Positions 27,444-37,806 of a DNA stretch of 64,000 bases are shown here, piece after piece. The stretch covers positions 1 through 64,000 of the forward strand of contig NZ_BCRN01000020.1 of NCBI RefSeq assembly GCF_001552615.1. The letters are read 5' to 3'. This stretch comes from Millisia brevis NBRC 105863 (lineage in GTDB: Bacteria > Actinomycetota > Actinomycetes > Mycobacteriales > Mycobacteriaceae). Within the stretch, counting starts at the first letter, position 1, and each line of letters begins with the position of its first letter. A model generated the notes under the pieces. The model searched no databases. It was given only the letters and a program-made list of their open reading frames with translations, and had not been told where the DNA came from. The position numbers were made by a program, and so were the translations under genes.

Positions 27444-28133
27444 TCAGGCGGGTAGCGCGACGATCTGAGCCGCCACGGCCCGGGGAAGATCGACCGCTCC
27501 GCTCCGCGAATCGAGGACGAATCGGACGAACGGGCCGCAGGGTTCGACCGTCCCGGTGGCGTTGGGCAGGACGCCCCGGTGGAAGAGCGTCCCGAGGGTG
27601 GCCGCGTCGCATTGGGCACGTTCGGTGATCCACAGGATGCGGCCGGAGGTCGGGCTCGTCGCGGTCGCGGCCAGGTCGAGCAGGGTGGCGGCGCCCGGCG
27701 GATTGCGCGGCGGCCATCGCACGGCGCCGGGTTTCGGGATCGGATTGCCGTACGGCGAGTGGGTCGGGTTGCCCAGGACATCGGTCAGCCGGGCTGCTGC
27801 GCTGTCGCCGATGACGTGCTCCCACTGGGACGCCTCGGCGTGCACCTCGATCCAGTCCAGCCCGATGACGTCCGCGAGCAGGCATTCGGCCAGCCGGTGC
27901 TTCCGCAGGACGGAGATCGCCCGTCGCAGGCCGGCCGGGGTGAGCGAGAGGTGCTTGCCGCCGGCGGGGTCGAGAAGCCCGTCGCGGGTCATCCGTCCGA
28001 CCGTGCCCGATGCGCTGGCGCCGCTCTGGTTGGCCCGCTCGGCGAGCCGGGCGCGCAGCGGCGCGACCCCGCTCTCCCGGCATTCGAGAACCACCTTGAG
28101 AAACGTATCGACCGTGTCGACCAGCTTGTCCAT
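27444..28133 (-). CDS. DtxR/IdeR-family metalloregulator with altered primary metal site
   Basis: A 229-residue regulator that aligns residue for residue with corynebacterial DtxR over its first ~130 positions (LRARLAER.NQSG; RKHRLAE; IGLD..EVHAEA; SPYGNPIP). Ancillary-site ligands are kept: His79, Glu83, His98, and Glu171/Gln174 equivalent to DtxR 170/173. In the primary site Glu105 and His106 are kept, but position 10 is Thr (Met in DtxR) and position 102 is Ser (Cys in DtxR). Metal choice or activation is therefore likely to differ. It is the last gene of the iron-type transporter operon, 41 bases after the ATPase gene. Start ATG 28133. Confidence 0.88.
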   Translation of the reverse strand: MDKLVDTVDTFLKVVLECRESGVAPLRARLAERANQSGASASGTVGRMTRDGLLDPAGGKHLSLTPAGLRRAISVLRKHRLAECLLADVIGLDWIEVHAEASQWEHVIGDSAAARLTDVLGNPTHSPYGNPIPKPGAVRWPPRNPPGAATLLDLAATATSPTSGRILWITERAQCDAATLGTLFHRGVLPNATGTVEPCGPFVRFVLDSRSGAVDLPRAVAAQIVALPA

Positions 28134-28174
28134 CCTCGATTCCTTCCGACAGTGATGACGCCCGGCTCCGCCGA

Positions 28175-29209
28175 TCACGGCGCGGCGGCGGTCGCCGGAT
28201 AGGCCCGAACGGCGCCGTCGACGGCGACCGCGATTCGGCTTCCCGGCAGGGGCATCGGCGTTGCGGTGATGCGGGCCAGCGCCGTGACGGACCGGCCGAG
28301 GTCCAGCGCGACGATGCCGCCGTGGCCGACGTAGTGCGTCGAGCGGACCGTTCCCGGGATGCCCGCGGCGGCGCCGGGATCCAGGCGCAGTTGCTCGGGC
28401 CGCACCAGGACCGTCACCGGACCGGGGGCTACCGCCTGGTGGCGCAGGGGTCCGAGCGGTGTGTCGGCGACGGTGCCGTCGGAGACGCCGTCGAGGATGT
28501 TCGCGTCGCCGAGGAACCGTCCGGTCCACACGTCGACGGGTTCGGAATAGAGCTCGTACGGGCTGCCGGCCTGCCGAATCCGCCCATCGGACAGGACCAC
28601 GAGCCGGGTCGACAGCGACAGCGCTTCGTTCTGGTCGTGAGTGACCAGCAGGGCGGTGGTGCCGGTATCGGCCAGTGCGGCGCGCACACCGTCGCGGACC
28701 TCGCCGCGCAGGGCGGCATCGAGCGCCGAGAAGGGCTCGTCGAGCAGCACCAACGCCGGCGCCGGGGCGAGGGCGCGAGCGACGGCAACCCGCTGGGCCT
28801 GGCCGCCGGAAAGCTGGTGGGGGAACCGATCGGCATAGCGGCGCAGCCCCAACAGATCGAGCATCGCGGCGGTGCGCCGGCCCCGGCGGTCGGTGCGGCG
28901 CAGTCCGAACTCGATGTTCTCGGTGACCGTCAGGTGCGGGAAGAGGGCGCCGTCCTGGGGGACCAGGCCGATACCGCGTCGCTCGGGCGGCAGCTCGTCG
29001 ATCCGGTCGCCGCCGAGCCGGATGCTGCCGGAGGCATCCCGGTGCAGCCCGGCGACCACGCGCAGCAGCGTGGTCTTGCCGCTGCCGCTGGGGCCGAGCA
29101 CCGTGCCGAAGCTGCCGGCGGGCAGCGCCACCGTGACCCGATCGAGCACCCGGGTGTGGTGCGCGCCGGCCGAATGCCACGCGCTCAGGCCGTCAATCGT
29201 CAGTTCCAT
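28175..29209 (-). CDS. iron(III)-type ABC transporter ATP-binding protein (FbpC family)
   Basis: A 344-residue ATPase energising uptake by the adjacent permease. Motifs are Walker A GPSGSGKTT (~residue 40), Q-loop LVPQDGALFPHLTV, signature LSGGQAQRVAVARAL, Walker B ALVLLDEPFSALD and switch His in LVTHDQNEA. A C-terminal TOBE-like domain (~residues 240-335, VLVRPEQLRLDP) is typical of FbpC/PotA-type ATPases. Its start overlaps the permease 3' end by 17 bases. Substrate is inferred from the di-tyrosine binding protein in the operon. Confidence 0.9.
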   Translation of the reverse strand: MELTIDGLSAWHSAGAHHTRVLDRVTVALPAGSFGTVLGPSGSGKTTLLRVVAGLHRDASGSIRLGGDRIDELPPERRGIGLVPQDGALFPHLTVTENIEFGLRRTDRRGRRTAAMLDLLGLRRYADRFPHQLSGGQAQRVAVARALAPAPALVLLDEPFSALDAALRGEVRDGVRAALADTGTTALLVTHDQNEALSLSTRLVVLSDGRIRQAGSPYELYSEPVDVWTGRFLGDANILDGVSDGTVADTPLGPLRHQAVAPGPVTVLVRPEQLRLDPGAAAGIPGTVRSTHYVGHGGIVALDLGRSVTALARITATPMPLPGSRIAVAVDGAVRAYPATAAAP

Positions 29210-30740
29210 CGAGCTCCGCTCGGGACAAGAGGTACGCCGGGATGCTCGCGACCACGACCAGCGCGATCGCGTAGGGGGCGGCGGCCGCGTAGGCGGTGGT
29301 TGTCGTATGCCGCCACAGTTCGGTGGCCAAGGTGTTCGCGCCGATCGGCAGCAACATCAGCGTCGCCGGCAGTTCCTTCATCGCGGTGACGGCCACCAGC
29401 AGTCCGCCGGTGGCGATGCCGGGTGCGGACAGCCGCGCGGTGACGGTCGCGGCGGTGTGCACCGGTCCGCGCCCCGAGCTGCGGGAGACATCCTCGAGCG
29501 CTTCGGGGACCTGCCCGATCGCCGAACGGGCCGACCCGATCGCCTTCGGTAGGAAGATCACGGCGTAGGCGAGGCACAGCGCGAGCGAGGTCTGATAGAG
29601 AACCGGAACGGTGTTGAGGGTGAAGAACACCAGCGACAGCCCGACGACGAGCCCGGGCACGCCGCTGCTCAGGTAGGTGATCGATTCCGGAATCGCGATC
29701 ACCCGGGAGCGATGGCGCGCGGCGAGTACCGCGATCGGCAGGCCGAGGGCGACCGCGAGAACCGCACCCCCGACGCTCACCCCGAGGGTCGTGATCGCGC
29801 TCTGGATGAGCCGCTGCCAGTCCACCCCCGCCACGCGACTGTCGAGCCCTCGACGCCACAGCGCCGCGCCGGGCACACCCAGTCCGAAAGCGGCGACCAC
29901 CGCCATGCCCACCATCGCGGTGATGCGGGTGTACGTGGCTGATGTGCGAACGATGGGACCGATCCGCGCGGACGGTGCGCCGTCACGGTGGGCCCGGGCC
30001 CGCACCACCCGCTCGATCAGCACCAACGTTATGGCCAGGACCACCAGAACCGCGGCCGTAGCGGCGGCCAGTGTGCGATTGAGACCCCCCTCGAAGGCGG
30101 CGTAGACCGCCCAGGTGAGGGTCTGGACGCGCAGCAGGCCGGGGGAGCCGAAATCGGACAGCGTGTAGAGCGCCGCCAGCAACGCGCCCGCCAGCGCCGC
30201 CGGAGCTATCTGCGGCAACGTCGCCGCGCGAAACGCGCCGAGCGGGCCACGCCCCAGGGTGCGGGCGACGTCCGCGGTGCGCCGGTCGGCGAGTCGGAAC
30301 GCCGCGGCGACCGGCAGCGTGACGTAGGGGGTGCACGCCAGGATCATGATCGCCACCAACGGCCAGAACCCGGACAGTCCCGGGCGGGTGGACACCCAGG
30401 CGAAGGCCATCAAGTAGGACGGGATCGCCAGCGGCAGCGCGGCGAGCACGCGCCACAGCCCCGGCGCCGGCAACCGCACGCAGGCGAGCGCCCACGCCAT
30501 CGGAATGCCCAGGATCAGGCAGCCGATGGCGACGATGACGGACAGCGCCAGTGAGGTGAGCGCGAGGGTCAGGGTTCGCTCGCGCAGGACGGCGCCGAGC
30601 ACATCGCTACCGCCGGCGCGCCCCAACTGCACGACCAGGTAGATCAGAGGGAGCGCGGCTACCGCGGCGCCGAACGTACCGGCGAGCAGCAGGAGCAGGG
30701 GAGGTCGACGGGTCGACGACCTCCCCTTTCCGGAATGCAC
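29193..30740 (-). CDS. iron(III)-type ABC transporter permease (FbpB family)
   Basis: A 515-residue permease with about twelve hydrophobic segments, a tandem fusion of two six-helix halves as in FbpB/SfuB. Each half carries an EAA-like loop: ARTLGRGPLGAFRAATLPQIAPAALAG near 190 and SRSSGRGPVHTAATVTARLSAPGIATG near 435. I chose GTG 30740, 8 bases after the binding-protein stop; the frame stays open upstream through the binding-protein gene, but only as a shadow. Confidence 0.88.
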   Translation of the reverse strand: MHSGKGRSSTRRPPLLLLLAGTFGAAVAALPLIYLVVQLGRAGGSDVLGAVLRERTLTLALTSLALSVIVAIGCLILGIPMAWALACVRLPAPGLWRVLAALPLAIPSYLMAFAWVSTRPGLSGFWPLVAIMILACTPYVTLPVAAAFRLADRRTADVARTLGRGPLGAFRAATLPQIAPAALAGALLAALYTLSDFGSPGLLRVQTLTWAVYAAFEGGLNRTLAAATAAVLVVLAITLVLIERVVRARAHRDGAPSARIGPIVRTSATYTRITAMVGMAVVAAFGLGVPGAALWRRGLDSRVAGVDWQRLIQSAITTLGVSVGGAVLAVALGLPIAVLAARHRSRVIAIPESITYLSSGVPGLVVGLSLVFFTLNTVPVLYQTSLALCLAYAVIFLPKAIGSARSAIGQVPEALEDVSRSSGRGPVHTAATVTARLSAPGIATGGLLVAVTAMKELPATLMLLPIGANTLATELWRHTTTTAYAAAAPYAIALVVVASIPAYLLSRAELDGTDD

Positions 30741-30748
30741 GACCCGAC

Positions 30749-31807
30749 TCAGATCAGGCCGGTCTTCTGCAGCAGCGCGACGGTGCCGTCGAGATCGGCC
30801 AGTTCGGAGTAGTCGAGCTGCGGACCGTTCAATTCGTCGAGTGTCGGCACATCGGCGGGCGACGGGGCTCCCGGCAGCAAGGAGTACTCGCCGGTCTCCT
30901 CGACGAAGTAGCTCTGGGCCTGCTCGCCGACCAGGAAACGCAGGAACTCCTCGGCCTCCGGCGAGCCCTCGGAGCCGGTCATGATGCCCGCTCCCGTGAC
31001 GTTGACCAGGGCGGAGACGGTATCGGGGGCGCCGAATCGCACCCCGGCGCGCATGGCGTCGGGGCCGCCCGCCTCGGCGGCGGCGGTGACCCAGTAGTAG
31101 TGATTCAGCAGCCCGAGATCGAGGGCGCCGGTGTTGACGGCCTCGAGAATGGGGGCGTTTCCGGGGAAGATCTGCGCGTCGTTGGCCTTGAGCCCGTTCA
31201 ACCACTCCTCGGTCGCCGCCTCGCCGTCGAGCACGCGCATGGCGGTCACGAAGGACTGGAAGGAGGCATTGCTGGGGGCGAAGCCGACCTGCCCGCGCCA
31301 TCTGGGGTCGGTCAGGTCGCGCACATCGGCGGGTACCTCCGCTGCGTCGAGGTCCTGCGAATCGAAGACGACCACCCGCGCCCGCCCGGTCAGGGAGACC
31401 CAGGAGTCGTCGGTCGAGTTGTAGCGGGGGTCGGTCGCGCCGGCGATGTCCTCCGGGAGCGGGACGAGCAGGTCGGCATCCCGCAGCGCGCCGAGAGCGC
31501 CGGCCTCCTGGGACAGGAATACCTGCGCGGGGGTGCGCTCGCCCTCCTCCAACAGCTGCGCGGCCATCTCGATGCTGTTGGCGTAGCGGACGCGAACGTC
31601 GATGCCCGACTCCTGCTCGAACTGTTCGATGATCGGTCCGACCAGGTCCTCCGAACGACCCGAGTACACAACCAGGGACCGTTGCCCCTCTGCTGTGGAG
31701 GTCTCGCCGGCGGCGGAGGTGTCGGCGCCGGACGAACAGGCGCTCAGGGCGAGAGCGGGCACGGCCAGCGCCAGGAGCAGTGCCGTGCGGGTGCGGGTGA
31801 GGCGCAT
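30749..31807 (-). CDS. iron(III)-type ABC transporter substrate-binding lipoprotein (FbpA family)
   Basis: A 352-residue lipoprotein with signal peptide and lipobox ALSACSS (Cys at about 24). The start of the mature domain (SLVVYSGRSEDLVGPI) and the di-tyrosine LNHYYWV around residue 230 are typical of FbpA-type ferric-binding proteins, where the paired tyrosines hold Fe(III). The ATG at 31807 has AAAGGACG upstream and gives the signal peptide directly. First gene of the four-gene operon ending in the DtxR-like regulator; divergent from a two-component system. Confidence 0.9.
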   Translation of the reverse strand: MRLTRTRTALLLALAVPALALSACSSGADTSAAGETSTAEGQRSLVVYSGRSEDLVGPIIEQFEQESGIDVRVRYANSIEMAAQLLEEGERTPAQVFLSQEAGALGALRDADLLVPLPEDIAGATDPRYNSTDDSWVSLTGRARVVVFDSQDLDAAEVPADVRDLTDPRWRGQVGFAPSNASFQSFVTAMRVLDGEAATEEWLNGLKANDAQIFPGNAPILEAVNTGALDLGLLNHYYWVTAAAEAGGPDAMRAGVRFGAPDTVSALVNVTGAGIMTGSEGSPEAEEFLRFLVGEQAQSYFVEETGEYSLLPGAPSPADVPTLDELNGPQLDYSELADLDGTVALLQKTGLI

Positions 31808-31868
31808 GGTGATGGGTCGTCCTTTGGGAGGGGGAAATTCCGAAGTGGGGCCGGCGCCGACCAAAGGC

Positions 31869-31910
31869 AGCCTAAGCTTGGTAGCGGGCTCTCGATTTCC
31901 CTAAACTTCG
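31869..31910. promoter_or_regulatory. divergent promoter region between the iron transporter and the response regulator
   Basis: On the plus strand TTGGTA (31878-31883), 18 bases and TAAACT (31902-31907) form a candidate promoter ending 6 bases before the regulator ATG at 31914, so the mRNA would be leaderless. On the minus strand TAGGCT (31874-31869) is a possible -10 for the transporter. A direct repeat, CCTAAGCTTGG at 31871 and CCTAAACTTCG at 31900 (29 bases apart), overlaps both promoters and could bind a regulator. Confidence 0.4.
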
Positions 31911-31913
31911 GGG

Positions 31914-32507
31914 ATGCGCACCCCCGTTCTCGTCGTGGACGATCACCGAACGTTCGCCGACCTGATGCGGCTGGGTATCGACGCTCAACCCGATCTGGAG
32001 TGCGCGGCGGTGGCGCACTCGGTCGACCAGGCGCGGCGGATGGCCGCGGCCGTTCCCTTTTCGGCGGCGGTGATCGACCTCGGCCTTCCCGACGGGGACG
32101 GGGCGCGGTTGGTCGCCGAACTCAGCTGCGCGGTACCCCACGCGCGGCTCGTGGTGCTGACCGCGCATCCGCGCTCGGATACCGCCCGGCGGGCATTGGC
32201 TTGCGGCGCGCGGCGGGTGCTGCCGAAGCACGGGCGCTTCGACGAGGTCTTGAACGCGCTGCGCGAGCGCGGACCACGTCCGACGCAGCCGATCCCGCCC
32301 GGTGCGCTCTCGCCGCGCGAGCAGGAGGTGATCGAACTGCTCGCCGAGGGCCTGGACGTACGGAATGTCGCCAATCGGTTGAACCTGTCGGTGTACACGG
32401 TGCGCGACCACGTCAAGGCGATCCTCGGCAAGCTCGGCGCCCGCACCCAACTCGAGGCGATCGTCGTGGCCGCGCGAGCCGGCATCGTCCTGCTGGAACC
32501 TCGATGA
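31914..32507 (+). CDS. LuxR-family response regulator
   Basis: A 197-residue regulator. The receiver has VVDDHRTFADLM, phospho-acceptor Asp in AVIDLGLPDGDG, Thr in VVLTAHP and Lys in RVLPKHG. The LuxR output domain contains LSPREQEVIELLAEGLDVRNVANRL and VRDHVKAILGKLGA. The ATG probably lies at or next to the transcript 5' end. Its stop overlaps the histidine kinase start (ATGA). Gene position suggests control of the divergent metal-uptake operon, which is inference. Confidence 0.92.
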   Translation: MRTPVLVVDDHRTFADLMRLGIDAQPDLECAAVAHSVDQARRMAAAVPFSAAVIDLGLPDGDGARLVAELSCAVPHARLVVLTAHPRSDTARRALACGARRVLPKHGRFDEVLNALRERGPRPTQPIPPGALSPREQEVIELLAEGLDVRNVANRLNLSVYTVRDHVKAILGKLGARTQLEAIVVAARAGIVLLEPR

Positions 32508-33853
32508 TCGGACGCGGGTTGCACCGGCCGGTTCGGCGGGCCCTGCTCGTGCACGCCGTATCCACTCTTGTGGTGACCGCGGCCGTCGCGATCGCGTCGA
32601 CGTTCATCTCCGCCGCGATCGCCGCCGAATCGGCGCGCAGCAGCGCAGCCGCGGCTGCGGCCATGGTGGCCCAGGCGATCGTGGCCCCGCTCAGTGTCGT
32701 CGACATCGGCGCCGCCGATGCACAGGCGCGGTCCATTCTGCTCCGGGAGATCCGGGCCTTCATGGATGCCGGGGTGGTGCAGCGGATCAAGATTTGGCAG
32801 GTCGAGGGCGACGAGGCGGTCGTGCTCTACTCCGACGAACCGCGCAACGAAGGCGCGCGCAGCCCCTACGCCCCCGAGCTCGCCGCCCGGCTGGACGCCG
32901 GCGAGGTCGTCGTCCTCGACGTCCCCGACGACTACGAACACGAGCACGAGTACGGCCCGGAAGGCCTGCTGGAGGCGTTCATCGGATTCAGCGATGCGGC
33001 CGATCGCGCCATGCTGCTCGAGGTATACCTGCCATCGACCGCTCCCCAGTCGTTGGCGAACCTGCTCGGCGTCGTGCGGCCGATCGCGCTGTTGGGTCCG
33101 CTGGTCCTGGGAGCGGCGACCCTGCCGTTGGCCCTGCGTCTGGCGCGTCGAATCGCCGAGGGGGAGATCGAGCGCCGGGAGTTGCTACAGACCGCCCTGG
33201 CCGCGTCGGACCGGGAGCGGCGGCGCCTGGCGACCCGGCTGCACGACGGCATCGTTCAGGACCTCGCGAGCGTCGGGCTCACCCTCGACCACCTCGGTCC
33301 CGATGCGTTCGGGGACGATCCCGATCGGGTGGCACTGCTGAGCCGCGCCGGCGATCTGCTCGACGCCGACCTCGCCGAACTGCGCGGCCTGATGACCGAG
33401 CTCGCTCCGCCCGACTTCGCGGGGTCGCTGGAAACCGCGCTGCGCGACCTCGTCGACGACCTGCGCGGCGCGGGCACCCGGATCGAGCTCGGTCCGATCG
33501 AACCGGTCGACGCGACGCCCGAGTGCGCGGCCCTGCTCTACCGGGTCGCCCGTGAGTTGCTGCGCAATGCGATCGCGCACGGTGGCTCCACGATCGTGCG
33601 GGTCGACCTGCGATCGGAGGGGGAGCACCTCGCTCTCGACGTCGTCGACGACGGAGGCGGCTTCGATCCTTCCGCGCCGGCGCCCGAGGGGCATCTCGGG
33701 CTGAGCCTGATCCGCCAGGCGGTCCTCGACAGCGGCGGCGACCTGCGGATCAGCAGCGATGCGGGCGGCACCCGGGCGCGGGTACGGGTGTGCGCGAACC
33801 TCCACGACCACGGGATCCGGCCGGCGCCGGAATCGCGGCTGACCTCCCGCTGA
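32504..33853 (+). CDS. sensor histidine kinase with extracytoplasmic sensor domain
   Basis: A 449-residue kinase. A membrane helix at ~residues 15-40 and a second near ~185-210 enclose an extracytoplasmic domain of ~140 residues with an acidic/His-rich patch (DDYEHEHEYG), a possible metal or ligand contact. The HisKA_3 box (RERRRLATRLHDGIVQDLASVG) and HATPase motifs (ELLRNAIAHG; DDGGGFDPS; GHLGLSLIRQ) follow. Translationally coupled to the response regulator. Confidence 0.9.
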   Translation: MIGRGLHRPVRRALLVHAVSTLVVTAAVAIASTFISAAIAAESARSSAAAAAAMVAQAIVAPLSVVDIGAADAQARSILLREIRAFMDAGVVQRIKIWQVEGDEAVVLYSDEPRNEGARSPYAPELAARLDAGEVVVLDVPDDYEHEHEYGPEGLLEAFIGFSDAADRAMLLEVYLPSTAPQSLANLLGVVRPIALLGPLVLGAATLPLALRLARRIAEGEIERRELLQTALAASDRERRRLATRLHDGIVQDLASVGLTLDHLGPDAFGDDPDRVALLSRAGDLLDADLAELRGLMTELAPPDFAGSLETALRDLVDDLRGAGTRIELGPIEPVDATPECAALLYRVARELLRNAIAHGGSTIVRVDLRSEGEHLALDVVDDGGGFDPSAPAPEGHLGLSLIRQAVLDSGGDLRISSDAGGTRARVRVCANLHDHGIRPAPESRLTSR

Positions 33854-33894
33854 GCCGGGCGGCGCGCCCGATCGCGATGTCCACGAAATGGGAT

Positions 33895-33923
33895 TTGACG
33901 TTTCGTCTGATGGGCCCTAATGT
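33895..33923 (+). promoter_or_regulatory. sigma-A-type promoter of the ilvBNC leader
   Basis: TTGACG (33895-33900), a 17-base spacer and TAATGT (33918-33923) give a near-consensus housekeeping promoter. The predicted transcript start, 6-8 bases after the -10, falls at 33930-33931, exactly at the GTG of the leader peptide. Confidence 0.8.
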
Positions 33924-33930
33924 CAACCGA

Positions 33931-33978
33931 GTGCATACAGGGACCCTTCTCGTAATCGGCAGGCGCGCCGCCGCCTGA
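33931..33978 (+). CDS. ilv leader peptide (attenuation uORF), apparently leaderless
   Basis: The frame GTG...TGA encodes 15 residues, M-H-T-G-T-L-L-V-I-G-R-R-A-A-A. The run Leu-Leu-Val-Ile covers the three end products of the pathway, as expected for ribosome-mediated attenuation. The GTG coincides with the predicted +1, so translation would need no ribosome-binding site. Longer in-frame starts (ATG 33877, ATG 33910) lie in or before the promoter and would not be in this transcript. The stop overlaps the 5' arm of the predicted antiterminator. Confidence 0.72.
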   Translation: MHTGTLLVIGRRAAA

Positions 33979-34015
33979 GTCGATTCGACGAACCTTCTCA
34001 GCACGCGACGCGCCA

Positions 34016-34047
34016 CCCTCGCCCGGCTCAGCCGGCGAGGGTTTTTT
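34016..34047 (+). terminator. ilv attenuator terminator
   Basis: CCCTCGCC (34016-34023) and GGCGAGGG (34034-34041) form a perfect 8-bp stem directly followed by six T (34042-34047), the only classic U-tailed terminator I see in the window. CTCAGCCGGCG (34027-34037) can instead pair with CGCCGCCTGAG (33969-33979) at 10 of 11 positions, an antiterminator that excludes the terminator. A third option pairs CTGAG (33975-33979) with CTCAG (33997-34001). ilvB starts 89 bases downstream. Confidence 0.82.
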
Positions 34048-34136
34048 GTTGCCCAGGGGCGAATCGCACCATGTCGACGAGCCACTACCAGCCGGAGAAA
34101 CAACATGACCACGACACCAGGTGAGGATCGATAGCG

Positions 34137-36085
34137 GTGAGTGCACCCACAGCACGGCCATCGACGGCGGATCGCGCCGCCGAACGCAACGGTCGACCCA
34201 CGTCCGCGGCGCCGGGCCAGCCCGACGCCGACCGCGGCGCCCGGCGCCGCGCCCCGGAGACGATGACCGGCGCACAAGCGGTTGTCCGAGCCCTCGAGGA
34301 GCTCGAGGTCGAGGCGGTTTTCGGTATTCCCGGCGGTGCGGTCCTCCCGGTGTACGACCCGCTGCTCGACTCGTCCAAGGTTCGGCACGTGCTGGTGCGC
34401 CACGAGCAGGGCGCCGGCCACGCCGCGACCGGATACGCGCAGGCGACCGGACGCGTCGGCGTGTGCATGGCGACCTCGGGTCCCGGTGCGACCAACCTGG
34501 TCACCCCGCTCGCGGACGCCCAGATGGATTCGGTGCCCATCGTCGCGATCACCGGTCAGGTCGGTCGCGGCTTCATCGGCACCGACGCCTTTCAGGAGGC
34601 TGACATCTGCGGCATCACCATGCCGGTGACCAAGCACAACTTCCTGGTCACCGACGGTGACGACATCCCGCGCGTGCTCGCCGAGGCCTTCCACATCGCG
34701 GCCTCCGGCCGACCGGGCGCCGTCCTGGTCGACCTGCCCAAGGACGTCCTGCAGAACAAGATGACCTTCGTGTGGCCGCCGGAGCTGCGGCTGCCCGGCT
34801 ATCGGCCGGTCACCACACCGCACGGCCGTCAGGTGCGCGAGGCGGCGCGGTTGATCGCGGCCGCCAAGCAGCCGGTGCTCTACGTCGGTGGCGGCATCAT
34901 CAAGTCCGAGGCCTCCGCCGAACTGCTGGAGCTGGCCGAGCTGACCGGAATCCCGGTGGTGACCACCCTGATGGCGCGCGGCGGCTTCCCCGACAGCCAC
35001 GTGCTCAACTACGGCATGCCCGGTATGCACGGCACCGTGGCCGCGGTGGCCGCGCTGCAGCGCAGCGACCTGCTGATCACCCTCGGCGCGCGCTTCGACG
35101 ACCGGGTGACCGGGCGTCTCGACTCGTTCGCACCCGACGCCAAGGTGATCCACGCCGATATCGACCCGGCGGAGATCGGCAAGAACCGGCACGCGGACGT
35201 CCCGATCGTCGGTGACTGTCGCGAGGTCATCCTCGGACTGATCGAGGCCGTGCGCGCCGGCAAGTCCGAAGGCACCGACTTCGAGTACTCCGCCTGGCGC
35301 AGCCAGCTCGACGACGTCCGGCGGACCTATCCGCTGAGCTACACCCGCGCTGCCGCGGGCGAGCTGATGTCGCCCGAGTTCGTGATCCAGTCGATCGGTC
35401 GCGCCGCCGGCCCGGACGCGGTCTACTGCGCCGGCGTCGGACAGCACCAGATGTGGGCGGCGCAGTTCGTCAGCTACGAGAAGCCCCGCACCTGGCTCAA
35501 CTCCGGCGGCCTGGGCACGATGGGCTACGCGGTGCCCGCCGCGATGGGAGCCAAGCTCGGCCGCCCCGAGGCCGAGGTTTGGGCGATCGACGGCGACGGC
35601 TGCTTCCAGATGACCAACCAGGAGTTGGCGACCTGCGCGGTCGAGGGCATCCCGATCAAGGTCGCGATCATCAACAACGGCAACCTCGGCATGGTCCGCC
35701 AGTGGCAGACCCTGTTCTACGAGGAGCGCTACTCCAATACCGACCTGGCCACGCACAGCAAGCGCATCCCCGATTTCGTGCTGCTGGCCGAGGCGCTCGG
35801 TTGCGTCGGCATCCGGTGCGAACGCGAGGCGGACGTTGACGAGGTGATCGCCCGCGCCCGTGCGATCAACGACCGTCCGGTGGTGATCGACTTCGTCGTC
35901 GCGCCGGACGCCCAGGTGTGGCCGATGGTCGCCGCGGGCATGAGCAATGACCAGATCGAGGCCGCCCGCGGTATCCGCCCGCTGTTCGACGAGGACGACG
36001 TCGTCGCCGAACCGGCCGTGCTCAACCGGGTGACCGAGAAGGCCTTCGCCGAGGGCGACAACACCGCCGAGGGAGACACTGCCGA

Positions 36086-36089
<4 letters not shown>
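34137..36089 (+). CDS. ilvB: acetolactate synthase large subunit
   Basis: Condenses pyruvate with pyruvate or 2-oxobutyrate using thiamine diphosphate; first common step of branched-chain amino acid synthesis. It is 650 residues. A hydrophilic ~40-residue N-terminal extension is followed by [15 protein letters not shown], the catalytic Glu in [14 protein letters not shown], and the ThDP/Mg motif [18 protein letters not shown] 34137 is chosen with AGGTGAGGA upstream. The stop overlaps ilvN. Confidence 0.97.
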
Positions 36090-37652
<1,563 letters not shown>

Positions 37653-37671
37653 TATACAGGCGCATTCGATT

Positions 37672-37706
37672 CTCGCCCGGTCGCCCCACGAGGGTGGCCG
37701 GGCGAG
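37672..37706 (+). terminator. terminator after ilvC
   Basis: CTCGCCCGG (37672-37680) and CCGGGCGAG (37698-37706) form a 9-bp stem, with GCCC/GGG(T) pairing inside it around a CACGA loop. It lies 20 bases after the ilvC stop and ends the ilvBNC operon. No U-tail. Confidence 0.75.
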
Positions 37707-37806
37707 CGTCGTCGAGGGGCGACCCACCCGATCGCCGGCGGCGGGGTGGTTGCTTTTCCGGCCCGAGGCGAGCAACGTGAGTCCCGACAGTGAGGGGAGT
37801 CACATC

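Noticed and set aside
31864-31882. Possible IdeR/DtxR iron box upstream of the iron transporter
   Set aside because: Only about 11 of 19 positions fit the TTAGGTTAGGCTAACCTAA consensus, mainly in one half. Too weak to call; the local regulator is atypical, so its operator may differ.
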